A DNA stretch of 64,000 nucleotides. Source: Candidatus Contendibacter sp. GTDB taxonomy: Bacteria > Pseudomonadota > Gammaproteobacteria > Competibacterales > Competibacteraceae. The DNA is taken from assembly GCA_029624675.1 (NCBI GenBank), contig JARSSP010000059.1, positions 1-64,000 of the forward strand. The letters are read 5' to 3'. Positions 42,361 to 51,969 of this stretch are shown piece after piece (position 1 is the first letter of the stretch; each line of letters starts with the position of its first letter). The translations under genes were made by a program, and so were the position numbers. The notes beneath the pieces are model-generated. The model was not told the DNA's origin. It saw nothing but the letters and a program-made list of their open reading frames with translations, and did no database searches.

Positions 42361-45300
42361 CTAGTCGGCTTTACAGACGAAATCCGCCTTGGGAGGGAAA
42401 TTCCCTGAGGCCCTGCCAAGATCCAGCTTAGTTATGATTAGAACTAGGATCAGTTGAATTCCTGCGGAAATTCCCCATAACAGCATCCATGCAATAGTCA
42501 TATATGCGGGCCAATCAAAGAACCATGCAATGGCTGGAACGATGATTAACGATAAGCCCATGAGGCTTCCAGTTATCAAGGTGATCAGGGAATCTTGATT
42601 GAATTTGCCCTTTTTACTTATTAGAATCATGAGCGGTAACCCCATGGTGACCCACACAATAATTACGCTGTGGCTGGATTTGAAAATGTTCGTAATCCAG
42701 AAAAACTTTGCGCCATCCAGTTCCATTTGAGGTACCCATGCGCGTAGCGACAATAAAATCCAGATGGCGAATAAGATGCCAATGAGTTCGCGGAGTGATT
42801 CTAGCTTGAAATTTATACCGCGTTTCTTGTACAACTGGGCTATTTCGATATTCATCTGTATTAAATTACCAGCATTTTCTTGCCTGATTTTTTCGATTTC
42901 TGGTTTCAGGATACTGTTTATTCTTATCATCGTCACGAGAAAAGGTAATTCGATTAGCTTTATAAATATTGCCAGCACGATTAGCGCAAAAAAGTAGGCA
43001 TATGGCAGTGGAAATAGCGAGTTGGAACGAAGCCAGTCGAGCAGGCGGATCGAAATATTATCCTTGCGTAAGTCGACGAGGCCCAGGTTGGCGGCACGAT
43101 GCGTCGTCGTCTTTTCCCATGAACCGGCAGTGCGGAACCATCCATCGGTTGCCGGTTTTTCGAGCGACTCCTTGTAGGCTTGCTCAAGTTTGTCTGGATC
43201 AATCGCATCCAACTCGGACTTTCGCATTTTACCCGTGGCGACGTATGGGCCGCCGCCTTGGATCAGCCTGGCGTAATAAGAAAAAGCTGCGGTTTGGTCT
43301 CCAAGACTTTCAAGCGCGGCTGCGATCAATAGCATGGTCATCGAACGGGTTTCGTTCGACAGATATGGTAACTGCTTTTGGAGTATGTCGATCTCAGTTC
43401 TTAGCTTCTGATCACTTGCCGAATCGGACACTCTGCTGTCGATTTTCATGAGTGCTGTCGTGACTTGATCGACTAAAATTCTTTGCTTCAGGACTTGCTG
43501 GCTAGACTCCATCGATATCCTTGGTACTGGTTTTTCTGGAATCCGGTTTTTAGCGGATGTCGTTACAGCAGTATTCTGAGCAACTCTGCCAGAAAATCTA
43601 TTTTGGTCGCCAAAAGTGTTTGGCATATACATTAATCCCACTAAAAAAATAAACAACCACCCACCGAGAATAACCTCGGGAAAGATCAAGAAAATGGCTT
43701 TTAATGGCTTTCTATTCCAACTGAACCAATTGGCGAATAGCAATAAGTAAATTCCAATCGTGCAAACCAAAGTTGCGGAAGAGGCAGCAAACATTCCGAG
43801 ATCACTACTACTGCGAAGCGCCAATAGCCAATGGTTAGACGGCAGGTAGGTCTCGTAGAAAAAAGAGCTTCCTTGATCGTAGCTGGCCACTCCAAAAGAT
43901 AGGAAAAAAATGAAAAGGTTAAATAGGATAAAAATTGAAGACATAACTGTAAATTTTTTGCCAAGCTGACTCTCAAACCCTGAGATGGCTTTTTCAACGT
44001 ATCGAAGATGTTTGGTGACGGAATCATTTGATGGATCAAGTTTTTTAGCTTCATTAAAATCATCTCTGGCGGGATATAACCGTCCTAATCTGCTTTGCCG
44101 ATCCAAGCCAGGTGTTTGCATCGCATCATCCTCGTAGCTCATACCACGCTGTGCGATGACATTGGCAAGATCTTTTTTAATTTTTTCCGATGCTCGTGGG
44201 CCAAGCAGATTGATAGCTTTACGAAACTTCTCTATCGCCTCATCCCAATCCTTGCGTTTCCAGGCTGCATAAGCCTCATCCAAATTTTTGTGAATAATGA
44301 CATCCTCAAGATCTTTTTTAATTTTTTCCGATGCCTGTGAGTCGAGGTGGCTAATCGCCTTTTGAAATTTCCTTATCGCCTCATCCCAGTTCTTGCGTTC
44401 CCGCGCCGCGTAAGCTTCGTCCAAAAGTTTCTGAGCAATGATATCACTACAATCTTTTTTAATTTTTTCCGATGCCCGTCGACCGAGGCAGCTAATCGCC
44501 TCTTCAAGCTTCCTTATCGCCTCATCCCAGTTCTTGCGTTCCCGCGCCGCGTAGGCTTCGTCTAACAGTTGCTGGGCTTCGGCGGAAATTGGAAATTCTC
44601 GGGGAAGATGTTTCGAGGCTTGCGAGCCGAGTTGGCTGATCGCTCTTTCAAACTTATCCGCCGCTTGATCCCAGTCTTCGTTTTCCAGCGCCGCGTAAGC
44701 CTCTTGTAAAATCTTCAAGGTTCCGGCGGAAATAGAAGGTTTCTGGCGATCATTTGGTTGTAGTTGTGTGGGGATTGAGGATTCTAGTTGTGAAATTTGT
44801 TGTTCAATGCCCCGAAGGTTTTGGAGAGCATGGTCGTTTGATGGGTCAAGCTGGATCGCCTCGCACAGGGTTGTACAGGCGCTATATAGCAATTTCCATT
44901 GAGGTGTCAGCGCAACACGTAACATTTCCAGTCCTTGGGGTATCCGCGCCGCATCTATAGCCCCTGCCAACATTTTGACCAGTTCTGATGCTGCTACATT
45001 GAAGCGATCCGTGCTGTAATTGTTAAGACAAACCGACAGATTCTTTCTGAGCTGATTCAACGCTCTTGAATTAGGTTGCTTAAGAGCAAGCTCCCTAAGC
45101 GCTTTTCGGAGTTTCCCTATCGCCCGCTCCCAATCTTGTCTTCCCCCTGCTTCGTTGGCTTCTTCCCAAAGCTTTTTGATTTCGGGAGGAAATTTGAGTC
45201 GTTCGAGCACCTCGCTCGCGTCTTTGTATGGCTTCGCCGCAGGTTCGGATCCGAGTTCCTTCGCGGCGCGCCTGAGATCGGCGATTCCACGCTCGGCCAT

Positions 45301-46608
45301 CTCAATGGTTTTCTCGCTCGGCGGGTCTTCCTTTTCCGCCTTTTTCTTAGCTTCGACCACTGCTTCGATGCCGCGCTGCGTGAGCAGGTCAGCGAGTCTG
45401 AGCCGCAACTTCTCGCTGTGCGGAGCGATTCGAAAGCCACTTTCGAAAACGCGGATGGCCTCGTCCCGAGGTGGATTTTGCGTGGAAAAATTGATACACG
45501 CCGCTTCCGCCGCCTCGGCAATTTCTCGTCGCAGGTTATCGGACTGAGCGCATTGCAGCGCCCGTTCCCAGCAAGCAAGGGCCTCATCAAGCTTATTGAC
45601 GCTGGCAAGCTGCTGCCCGAACTGAAAACGGGCTTGCGCCTCAAACCCAAGAACTTCAGGTAATTCCCGTTCGCTGGGCGATAGGCTTTCGATCTGATTG
45701 ATCGCCGCCTCAAAGCGGCCGTTCTTAATGAGCGCCGCGATGTTGCCGTAAGACGAAAAGTCTTCCTTGAGCTTGCGTAGAAGATCAAGATGTTCTTTAG
45801 TGGCGTTGGAGGGAGGGTTACGGAGCCTTTCGTCGATATAGGCAACGATTTGCTCGACCAACCTCATCCGAACGAGCATCAGGTTTCCGAAGCAGATAAA
45901 TTTCTTATTGATCTTTGCCTTGGCGTCAAGCAGCGTTTTCGCGGTTTCCAGTTCCCTGATGAGGTCCATTTCAAGCTGCTGGAAGCGATCGGCCGCATCG
46001 TCGTGTCCCGCATCGCGTTGAAGCTGGGTGAAGCGATGCAAATCCGATGCGATGCGTTGTTGCACACCCGCTCGAATATCATCCTGGGTCAGCGAGAAAG
46101 GCGGACTTTTTTCGGCCCAGAAGTCGGGTGTCGTGGCGACATAGGCCCAATAACCCATGGCCGATTCCCATGAATCCTGCCACGCTGAAATATCGCCATC
46201 GCTCTGTGCGCCCGTTTCGGCGAACTGTTCGGAGGCCTGGCACGCTGACCAGTACCACAGAATACCGAGCGCGCGGGCGATTCCTGGATCGGGAAACGTA
46301 CTGCCACGGAACTGCTTGCGCCACTTGCTGGCTGTTTCAGCGCGCTGCGAGACATCGAGAGCGTCAGGATCATGGAGTGGATTGGGATCGAGCTTCTCCA
46401 GCACCGCGTCGTCGTACAAGAAAAGATTAAGAAGCGCGCGATCCAACGGCCGGCTGAGGAGGAATTGCCTGGCGTCTTGCTTTTGTTTTACGTTCTTACT
46501 TTTGCCGAGTCCTTTTTTAAAAGCGTCGTCAATTTCTTTTGCCGTAGCGTCGGGGCTGACGCTCAAAATCTCGTAGGGAGTCGGTTGTTTCTGAAGTGGG
46601 TCTTTCAT
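42361..46608 (-). CDS. J-domain-like/TPR/YidC-like giant membrane protein
   Basis: 1415 residues. The N-terminus (TPYEILSVSPDATAKEIDDAFKK) resembles helices I-II of a J domain but lacks HPD. Helical TPR-like repeats fill ~230-840, including three near-identical 47-residue units. Membrane helices follow (~865-1010). The C-terminal ~250 residues resemble YidC/Oxa1: a helix, then IKLIELPFLVTMIRINSILK, PEIEKIRQENAGNLIQMNIE, IAQLYKKRGINFK and further helices, as in the insertase core with its cytosolic hairpin. This couples a co-chaperone-like N-terminus to an insertase-like module beside Hsp70 and GrpE genes. The gene's 3' half is much richer in A+T than its neighbours. The YidC relation rests on motif order; a profile search would decide. 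Confidence 0.7.
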   Translation of the reverse strand: MKDPLQKQPTPYEILSVSPDATAKEIDDAFKKGLGKSKNVKQKQDARQFLLSRPLDRALLNLFLYDDAVLEKLDPNPLHDPDALDVSQRAETASKWRKQFRGSTFPDPGIARALGILWYWSACQASEQFAETGAQSDGDISAWQDSWESAMGYWAYVATTPDFWAEKSPPFSLTQDDIRAGVQQRIASDLHRFTQLQRDAGHDDAADRFQQLEMDLIRELETAKTLLDAKAKINKKFICFGNLMLVRMRLVEQIVAYIDERLRNPPSNATKEHLDLLRKLKEDFSSYGNIAALIKNGRFEAAINQIESLSPSERELPEVLGFEAQARFQFGQQLASVNKLDEALACWERALQCAQSDNLRREIAEAAEAACINFSTQNPPRDEAIRVFESGFRIAPHSEKLRLRLADLLTQRGIEAVVEAKKKAEKEDPPSEKTIEMAERGIADLRRAAKELGSEPAAKPYKDASEVLERLKFPPEIKKLWEEANEAGGRQDWERAIGKLRKALRELALKQPNSRALNQLRKNLSVCLNNYSTDRFNVAASELVKMLAGAIDAARIPQGLEMLRVALTPQWKLLYSACTTLCEAIQLDPSNDHALQNLRGIEQQISQLESSIPTQLQPNDRQKPSISAGTLKILQEAYAALENEDWDQAADKFERAISQLGSQASKHLPREFPISAEAQQLLDEAYAARERKNWDEAIRKLEEAISCLGRRASEKIKKDCSDIIAQKLLDEAYAARERKNWDEAIRKFQKAISHLDSQASEKIKKDLEDVIIHKNLDEAYAAWKRKDWDEAIEKFRKAINLLGPRASEKIKKDLANVIAQRGMSYEDDAMQTPGLDRQSRLGRLYPARDDFNEAKKLDPSNDSVTKHLRYVEKAISGFESQLGKKFTVMSSIFILFNLFIFFLSFGVASYDQGSSFFYETYLPSNHWLLALRSSSDLGMFAASSATLVCTIGIYLLLFANWFSWNRKPLKAIFLIFPEVILGGWLFIFLVGLMYMPNTFGDQNRFSGRVAQNTAVTTSAKNRIPEKPVPRISMESSQQVLKQRILVDQVTTALMKIDSRVSDSASDQKLRTEIDILQKQLPYLSNETRSMTMLLIAAALESLGDQTAAFSYYARLIQGGGPYVATGKMRKSELDAIDPDKLEQAYKESLEKPATDGWFRTAGSWEKTTTHRAANLGLVDLRKDNISIRLLDWLRSNSLFPLPYAYFFALIVLAIFIKLIELPFLVTMIRINSILKPEIEKIRQENAGNLIQMNIEIAQLYKKRGINFKLESLRELIGILFAIWILLSLRAWVPQMELDGAKFFWITNIFKSSHSVIIVWVTMGLPLMILISKKGKFNQDSLITLITGSLMGLSLIIVPAIAWFFDWPAYMTIAWMLLWGISAGIQLILVLIITKLDLGRASGNFPPKADFVCKAD
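44160..44582 (-). repeat. Tandem 141-bp TPR-coding repeats
   Basis: Three units with a 141-base period, marked by CGCCTCATCCCA at about 44236, 44377 and 44518, encode 47-residue TPR-like motifs (LDEAYAARERKNWDEAIRKL...). A more diverged fourth unit lies near 44640-44700. Such repeats can expand or contract by recombination. Confidence 0.75.
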
Positions 46609-46796
46609 CGCGGCACGCCTGCCTCAGTGTTTTTCTCTTCGCTTTTGGAAGTGGTATGGGAACCCTCGCCCGCAAGCGAGCAAGGGGTAGGAGTGAGAAC
46701 GATTTTTCAGTAAGTTGGGTCATAACAAGGCTGTACAAAAACGCCTCCCAGCTCTTCACACTCCATCATCGGATGAAAGATTCTTGGGGCCGATGC

Positions 46797-49331
46797 TCAA
46801 TGAAGAATCCAGGTATCTTCTCCGCAGGTCGGGCAGAATCGCTTTCCTTGAGTTGGATGACCCTGTGAACAACAAGCACCGCCAGGCTCCACCTCCTGGA
46901 TCGCCTGCCCAATGCGCTCGGCAAGCCCATTCAGTTTGCCGAGTGCTTGAAAATCCTGTCGCTTGAGCCCATTTTCAATCTCCTCCACTTCCTTGAGCAG
47001 GCCAGCGGCCTTTCTGGGATCACGTGGCTGGATACGCGAGAGAATGGCACTTCTTATCCCCAGGAAAAGCCTGATAACATCCGGAATGGCGTCCGTCGCC
47101 TTGTCGAGCGCGTTGACTTGCGTTTGCAAATTGCGCGGATCATTCGCATCAAGCGCCTTCCTGGTTGCCTCGACAACGCGGGTCAGCTGATAGGTTTGAT
47201 TCGGGTCCGTCATGAGCTCGCCATACTGACTCATGACAAACTCAGCGAATCGGATGAGATTTGCAGCCTTCTCCCGCAAATCCTCATCGTCGGGAAGGGG
47301 GTTGTCCAATCCGTGGTTGATTTCCACGATGTCATGGAGCGCCTCGTCAAACTCACGCCGCTGCAACCGCACATAAACCTGGTCGCGCTCGCGTTCCGCC
47401 GCGGCAACGACCTTGGGGAGACGTTGCCTGGTGGCTGGATCGACCAGTCGCTGATTGAGCTGCTCCAGGTTTTCGATAGCCTTGGCGTCGGATTCGCCGG
47501 TCATGACCCAAGGATTGAGACGGGTTCCGTCCCCAAGCCATGCCTCCACTTGAAATATGCCATCGCTGTTGAGGATAAGCTGGACCCGGACAGGAGTTTT
47601 TTGCGGCAACGCCACTGGAAGCAGCGCCAGCGCCTGGCCCTGTAGTTCGTTGGCACTGGCTTTTTCGAGGTGGTCACCGCCGTAGACCGGGATACTGACG
47701 ATCCGCTGATTCGGCATGCGAGTGTAAAAAGTTTGTGGCTTTGGGTCCTCGGTGGGATAAGGATCACCCTTTTGAATGAAGACGTTGTACTTGTCTCCGG
47801 CCGTTTGTGTCCCGTAGCTGTAAGGCGCAATTCCGCCCACTTGTCCCTTTCTGCCGACCTCTCTTGGTTTTTGTTGGGTCGCGAGCGCATCAAATTCCTC
47901 GATGGGCGTTTCCTCGGAAACGAACGAGTCGGTTTCCTCGGCCAATTTGAGAGGAGCGCCACAATTGGCGCAGGTTTCGGCGTCGGGGTCGTTGACGTGA
48001 CCGCACTCGCGTTTCGGATCGGCGGGATCGGGCGCTTGACAGACGACGCGATCACCGACCCACCGCGCGGTAATCGCCGCGCCCAGCGCGACGCAATGCT
48101 TGGGATGGATCGTGCGGAGCACTTTCTCCGACCCGAATTCCGCCTCCATTTCGCGTTGAACCAGCGGCACGATGGTCGAGTTGCCGGCCATCAGCACATA
48201 GTCGACCTGGTCGGTGGTCAGGTTAGCGTTCTTGATCGCCTCGTGAACCAACTGAAGCGATTTCCCGATCCGCTCGGGACCGCGCAGCGGCTGCCCGCAT
48301 TGGGCGCAGTGGGTGTCTTCGCGCAAATTCGCGGCGCCGCAGGCGCATTCCCGATAGCGGCCCACCAGCGGAACGATCAGCCGCTCGAATTCCTTGCGGG
48401 TGATTTCCAGATCGACATCGAGCAGGTTGTCGTCGTCGTCGCGCAACAGGCCGGTGATGAGCAGATCGGCGCTATTGGCGGCGGTCAACCGTTCCTTGGT
48501 GGTTTGCGCCGCCTTGCGCAGTTCGGCCATGAACCGGCCGTCCTGGCTGGGATCGATTTCGTATTCGTTCTTGATGTGCTGGAGCGCGTGATCGATGATC
48601 TTCTGGTCAAAATCGTCGCCGCCCAGCCACATATCGCCTTCGAGATTCAACGGGGCGAACACATTACCGGCCAGCATCAGGACGGACACGTCGAAAGTGC
48701 CGCCACCGAGATCGTAGACGACCAGCGTGCGCGGTTCTTCATCGGGCGATTCCACCCCGAACGCGACCGCCGCCGCCGTCGGTTCGTCGAGAACTTTGAT
48801 AACCTTCAATCCTGCCTTGAGACCCGCCTTGCGGGTTGCGTCGCGCTGAATCTGACTGAAATAGGCCGGCACGGTGATCACCGCGTGGGTCACCGGCTCG
48901 CCCAGCCGGAACTCCGCGGTTTCCTTCACCTTTTGCAAGATCATCGCGGAAACCTCGATCGGCGAGTATTGCTTGCCGCCGATGACCACGCGGACGCTGT
49001 CCTTGGTGCCGTCCTTGGGCTCGACCACCGCATAGGTCGCCCGCTGGCGAATCCGTTGCACCTCGGGATCGGCCACGCCGCGCCCCATCAGGCGCTTGAC
49101 CGACAGTACCGTGTCCTTGGGCGCCATCCCCCAGTTATCGACCGCCGCGTCGCCCACCAGAATCTCCTCGGTCCCCGGGTCGCCCTTCCTGCCCTTGCGT
49201 TTCTTCAGGCTGACGGCCGACCGAATCTGCGGCTTGCCTTCCTGACTGTCCAGCACCCGAGGCCGCGGCCCGTCGATGATCGCGACCACCGTGTTGGTGG
49301 TTCCCAAGTCGATTCCCACCATTTTTCCCAT
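46797..49331 (-). CDS. Hsp70 (DnaK-like) protein with embedded zinc ribbons
   Basis: About 844 residues. ATPase motifs: GIDLGTTNTVVAI, VYDLGGGTFDVSVL, and DYVLMAGNSTIVPL. A zinc ribbon (CACGAANLREDTHCAQCGQP) is inserted inside the ATPase domain after FERLIVPLVGRYRE. A second (ECGHVNDPDAETCANCGAPL) follows the ATPase end, and a third motif (HPTQGKRFCPTCGED) lies at the C-terminus. The substrate-binding part keeps YSYGTQTAGDKYNVFIQKGD and a helical tail of about 250 residues. Such ribbons are absent from ordinary DnaK. Start ATG 49331 is 9 bases from GGAGGAG; ATG 49340 is too close. GrpE-like and J-like partners flank it, so it forms a dedicated chaperone set. Confidence 0.85.
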   Translation of the reverse strand: MGKMVGIDLGTTNTVVAIIDGPRPRVLDSQEGKPQIRSAVSLKKRKGRKGDPGTEEILVGDAAVDNWGMAPKDTVLSVKRLMGRGVADPEVQRIRQRATYAVVEPKDGTKDSVRVVIGGKQYSPIEVSAMILQKVKETAEFRLGEPVTHAVITVPAYFSQIQRDATRKAGLKAGLKVIKVLDEPTAAAVAFGVESPDEEPRTLVVYDLGGGTFDVSVLMLAGNVFAPLNLEGDMWLGGDDFDQKIIDHALQHIKNEYEIDPSQDGRFMAELRKAAQTTKERLTAANSADLLITGLLRDDDDNLLDVDLEITRKEFERLIVPLVGRYRECACGAANLREDTHCAQCGQPLRGPERIGKSLQLVHEAIKNANLTTDQVDYVLMAGNSTIVPLVQREMEAEFGSEKVLRTIHPKHCVALGAAITARWVGDRVVCQAPDPADPKRECGHVNDPDAETCANCGAPLKLAEETDSFVSEETPIEEFDALATQQKPREVGRKGQVGGIAPYSYGTQTAGDKYNVFIQKGDPYPTEDPKPQTFYTRMPNQRIVSIPVYGGDHLEKASANELQGQALALLPVALPQKTPVRVQLILNSDGIFQVEAWLGDGTRLNPWVMTGESDAKAIENLEQLNQRLVDPATRQRLPKVVAAAERERDQVYVRLQRREFDEALHDIVEINHGLDNPLPDDEDLREKAANLIRFAEFVMSQYGELMTDPNQTYQLTRVVEATRKALDANDPRNLQTQVNALDKATDAIPDVIRLFLGIRSAILSRIQPRDPRKAAGLLKEVEEIENGLKRQDFQALGKLNGLAERIGQAIQEVEPGGACCSQGHPTQGKRFCPTCGEDTWILH

Positions 49332-49358
49332 GATCTTCATCTCCTCCGGTTTTCAGGT

Positions 49359-49928
49359 TCAGGTTTGATTGATGACATTGGCGTCATCGTTGCGGACGAT
49401 GACCACTTCAGCCTTGCGCAGGGTCGTTCCGTTCCAGAGATAGCCACACCGCGTCTGCTCGACGATGAACCCATCCGCGTGCGCAGGGTCATTCACCGTT
49501 TCGATGGCTCGATGCCAAACCGGATCGAATCCGCCATCCAGATTCAAGATCGGCGTGACGCCATGCTCGGTCAACATTTTTTCCAACATGCGGCGCACGG
49601 TGCGGAAGTTGTTGATCCAGATTTTCATCTGCTTGGTGATCTGATCTTCCTTTTGGTGAATATTGCGAAAGACGCGATCGAAGGCATCGAGAATATCGAG
49701 CGTCTCCAGTAGAAACTTGCGTTGCGTCTCCTCATTTTGCTTGCATGCTTCGTCAACGGCGAAGCGCGCTTCGGCCCGTTCGCGCAGCAAGCGGCGAATA
49801 TCGCTTTCAAGATTGGTCAGTGGATCGGATTCCTGGCCGCTCCATGCATGCAACGGAATCGGTGTTTCGTCGATTTCGAACGGGCTGTCGTTTCGAGTCA
49901 AAGCGATGAAGGGAATGGCAAATGACAT
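49359..49928 (-). CDS. GrpE-like nucleotide exchange factor
   Basis: 189 residues. A long N-terminal helix (SDIRRLLRERAEARFAVDEA...) with FLLETLDILDAFDRVFRN is followed by the beta domain FDPVWHRAIETVNDPAHADG, FIVEQTRCGYLWNGTTLRKA, EVVIVRND. This is the GrpE pattern (…GYxLxxRVLRPAxVxV). The family removes ADP from DnaK. It lies 2 bases after the kinase gene and 27 bases before the Hsp70 gene, so it probably serves that Hsp70 and not the housekeeping one. N-terminal ~30 residues are unlike classical GrpE. Confidence 0.82.
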   Translation of the reverse strand: MSFAIPFIALTRNDSPFEIDETPIPLHAWSGQESDPLTNLESDIRRLLRERAEARFAVDEACKQNEETQRKFLLETLDILDAFDRVFRNIHQKEDQITKQMKIWINNFRTVRRMLEKMLTEHGVTPILNLDGGFDPVWHRAIETVNDPAHADGFIVEQTRCGYLWNGTTLRKAEVVIVRNDDANVINQT

Positions 49929-49930
49929 TT

Positions 49931-51211
49931 TTAACCACCCTGAAGAACCTTAAGCAGGATTGAAGCGTGACGGTGCAAGCTGGCGTCCAGTCCGAGCGCC
50001 ATCGCCCGTTCCAAATGTCGCGCTGCATTTTTTCTCTGTCCTTTTCTTTGCAAGGCAAGCGCGAGATCCCAATGCAGCAGCGCGTTGTCGGGATTCGTTT
50101 CAATACCCTGCTCAAAGATTGCGATCGCCTCCGGATAACGCTGGCACCGGTTGTAAAATTCGCCCAAGTGCTGATGAATTCTGGGCTGATTCGGGCATTT
50201 CTCCAGTAATTCCTTGAGGCGCTCCTCAATGTCGGCGACGTCGGCCGGCGATTTCATCGCACTGATTTGCACACGAATGGATGCCAGTTCATGCTCGATC
50301 TCTTCATCGGTCGAGCTACCACGCGTTGCTCGCAGCGCATCGAGCATCTCCTCGGCGGTGCCGCGCTGACTCGGATCGCGTTGCAGCGATCGAAGAATGA
50401 AGTCGTTGAGTGATTGCGGCAGGTCGGGGCGCAATTCCTTCGGTGGTATCGGTTCCGCGCGACAGATTTCCTCAAGGACACGTCCGATCGGCATTTCGCC
50501 ACCGTCGGCTATTCTGCCGACGCCAAACGGCAGTTGCCCGGTGATCATTTCGTAGAACGTGATGCCCAAAGACCAGATGTCCGAAGGGAAAGAGGCACCC
50601 CCACGCCAGATCTCGGGAGACATGTAGTACGGCGTTCCAGCCGTTGTGATGGCGATTTCATCTGAATCCAGCATCCGTGAAATTCCGAGGTCGGCGATCA
50701 TGGGCGTATCGCCATCGAGCAGGATATTTTCGGGTTTGATATCGCGATGGAAGATCTGCTCCTTATGCAGGATGACGAGACCGGCAAGGATTCCCTCGGT
50801 AATTCGAACCGCCTGGTCGATGGGTAACGGCCTTTGCGCGCCAATCCTGCCGAGAATTTTCCGCAGACTTCCACCTGACACGAACTGCATCACCATGACG
50901 ATGGAATTACGGAACACGGCAAAGCCAAGATAGCGGACCAGATTGACAGACTGAATTTTACGCAAACGGACGTGGAGTACGGCGTTCATCTCCAGCTCAC
51001 GTCGCAGAACGCGCTCCTTTTGGCGGTCAAGTGGTATTTTCAAGGCGACGATATCGCTGCCGAATTCTTCTTTAAGCTCTTCGTCCAAGACGCGCGCCTT
51101 GTAAGTTTCAGCGAACCCTCCTCTCCCAAGATGACTAATCAACTTAAAGGGTTCCTGTTCATCGGACTCTTCGAACTCTTCAAGCATTTTTCGAGCTTTT
51201 TGCAGGGCCAT
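49931..51211 (-). CDS. Ser/Thr protein kinase with C-terminal TPR
   Basis: 426 residues. Hanks-type kinase: glycine loop LGRGGFAETYKA, Lys58 in ALKIP, HRDIKPEN (Asp157), IADLGIS in place of DFG (Asp174), TTAGTPYYMSPEIWRGG, SDIWSLGITFYEMITGQLPF. Residues ~330-420 form TPR motifs (AIAIFEQGIETNPDNALLHW). No transmembrane helix, so it is cytosolic. It heads the chaperone operon, 2 bases before the GrpE-like gene, and may phosphorylate Hsp70, the TPR/YidC-like protein or the sigma factor system; targets are inferred only. Its ATG overlaps the stop of a small upstream frame (TAATG). Confidence 0.88.
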   Translation of the reverse strand: MALQKARKMLEEFEESDEQEPFKLISHLGRGGFAETYKARVLDEELKEEFGSDIVALKIPLDRQKERVLRRELEMNAVLHVRLRKIQSVNLVRYLGFAVFRNSIVMVMQFVSGGSLRKILGRIGAQRPLPIDQAVRITEGILAGLVILHKEQIFHRDIKPENILLDGDTPMIADLGISRMLDSDEIAITTAGTPYYMSPEIWRGGASFPSDIWSLGITFYEMITGQLPFGVGRIADGGEMPIGRVLEEICRAEPIPPKELRPDLPQSLNDFILRSLQRDPSQRGTAEEMLDALRATRGSSTDEEIEHELASIRVQISAMKSPADVADIEERLKELLEKCPNQPRIHQHLGEFYNRCQRYPEAIAIFEQGIETNPDNALLHWDLALALQRKGQRKNAARHLERAMALGLDASLHRHASILLKVLQGG

Positions 51212-51393
51212 TACAGCTTCCTTTTTCGGGGAATCTTCTGGAAGGTAGGTTGGGAAGAGGATTTAATAACCGACTTATTCGCTCGGTATTTTCGCTCAAA
51301 CTCGTTCGTAACCGACGAATCGAAACGCATCATCAATATGATAGCCCTTGAAGGGATCGACATAAACGATCCAGCCTTGCGGCATGAATTCAT
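51211..51393 (-). CDS. Possible small leader protein coupled to the kinase gene
   Basis: 60 codons, MNSCRKAGSFMSIPSRAIIL then MMRFDSSVTNEFERKYRANK. The TAA stop overlaps the kinase ATG (TAATG), an arrangement typical of translational coupling. No domain is recognised and the composition is not clearly protein-like, so it could be a chance frame. Confidence 0.3.
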   Translation of the reverse strand: MNSCRKAGSFMSIPSRAIILMMRFDSSVTNEFERKYRANKSVIKSSSQPTFQKIPRKRKL

Positions 51394-51969
51394 ACCTTTC
51401 TTATCAACTTCTCTCTTTCGTCAGCGGGAGATGAAGTGTGAACGGTTGCCATACGAAAAAGCTGCAATCCATGACCCAATAACGGTGCCACTCGCGTTTT
51501 TTCACGCCTTCGACCCACGGAAATAAAAATCGCCAATCTCTTCGTCCGAGGTGAAAAAGTCGGGATTAGCGCGTTTACCCGAATAGAACGCCGCGCGCGG
51601 TCGGAGATCGGTGGTTCGCCTCCAGCCCGACGAACCGGCTATGGGCGCTGACAGTGAGCGTGGGCGCGGCGGCTGGTCTCCCGTCGCTCGACCAGGCAGC
51701 GAATGACGGGTGTGGGGTGGATAACATGGCTTCAGGGTTTCAAGGCCGCGTCTTCAAGCGTCTGTCACAGAAGGGAACTTAAGGGAAGGGAAATAAGGTA
51801 AATTGTAACCATTCGGTCCTCTCTCTCCCTGCTAAGGGGGAGAAGGCCAGGGTGAGGGGAGCAGTCTTTGAAACCGCTGTCCCCACCCCACCTCTCTCTC
51901 GCAAGCGAGCGAGGGAAGTGAACGGCTACGGTAACTTGATGCCTTGACCCCAACCCGACAGGAGGAACC
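51394..51969. other. Divergent promoter region between kinase and sigma-factor genes
   Basis: No confident gene. It contains two Shine-like low-complexity stretches near 51815-51860 and 51885-51920 (CTCTCTCCCTGC..., CTCTCTCTCGCAAGCGAGCG) resembling the short dispersed segment at 46665-46690 (CTCGCCCGCAAGCGAGCAAG). Promoters for both directions should lie here; none was identified with confidence. Confidence 0.35.

Noticed and set aside
44160-44582. CRISPR-like regular repeats
   Set aside because: The 141-base units are in-frame TPR-coding repeats without unique spacers.
47670-49712. 680-codon plus-strand frame opposite Hsp70 and GrpE genes
   Set aside because: Spans two genes on the other strand with clear Hsp70 and GrpE motifs; the plus-strand translation has none.
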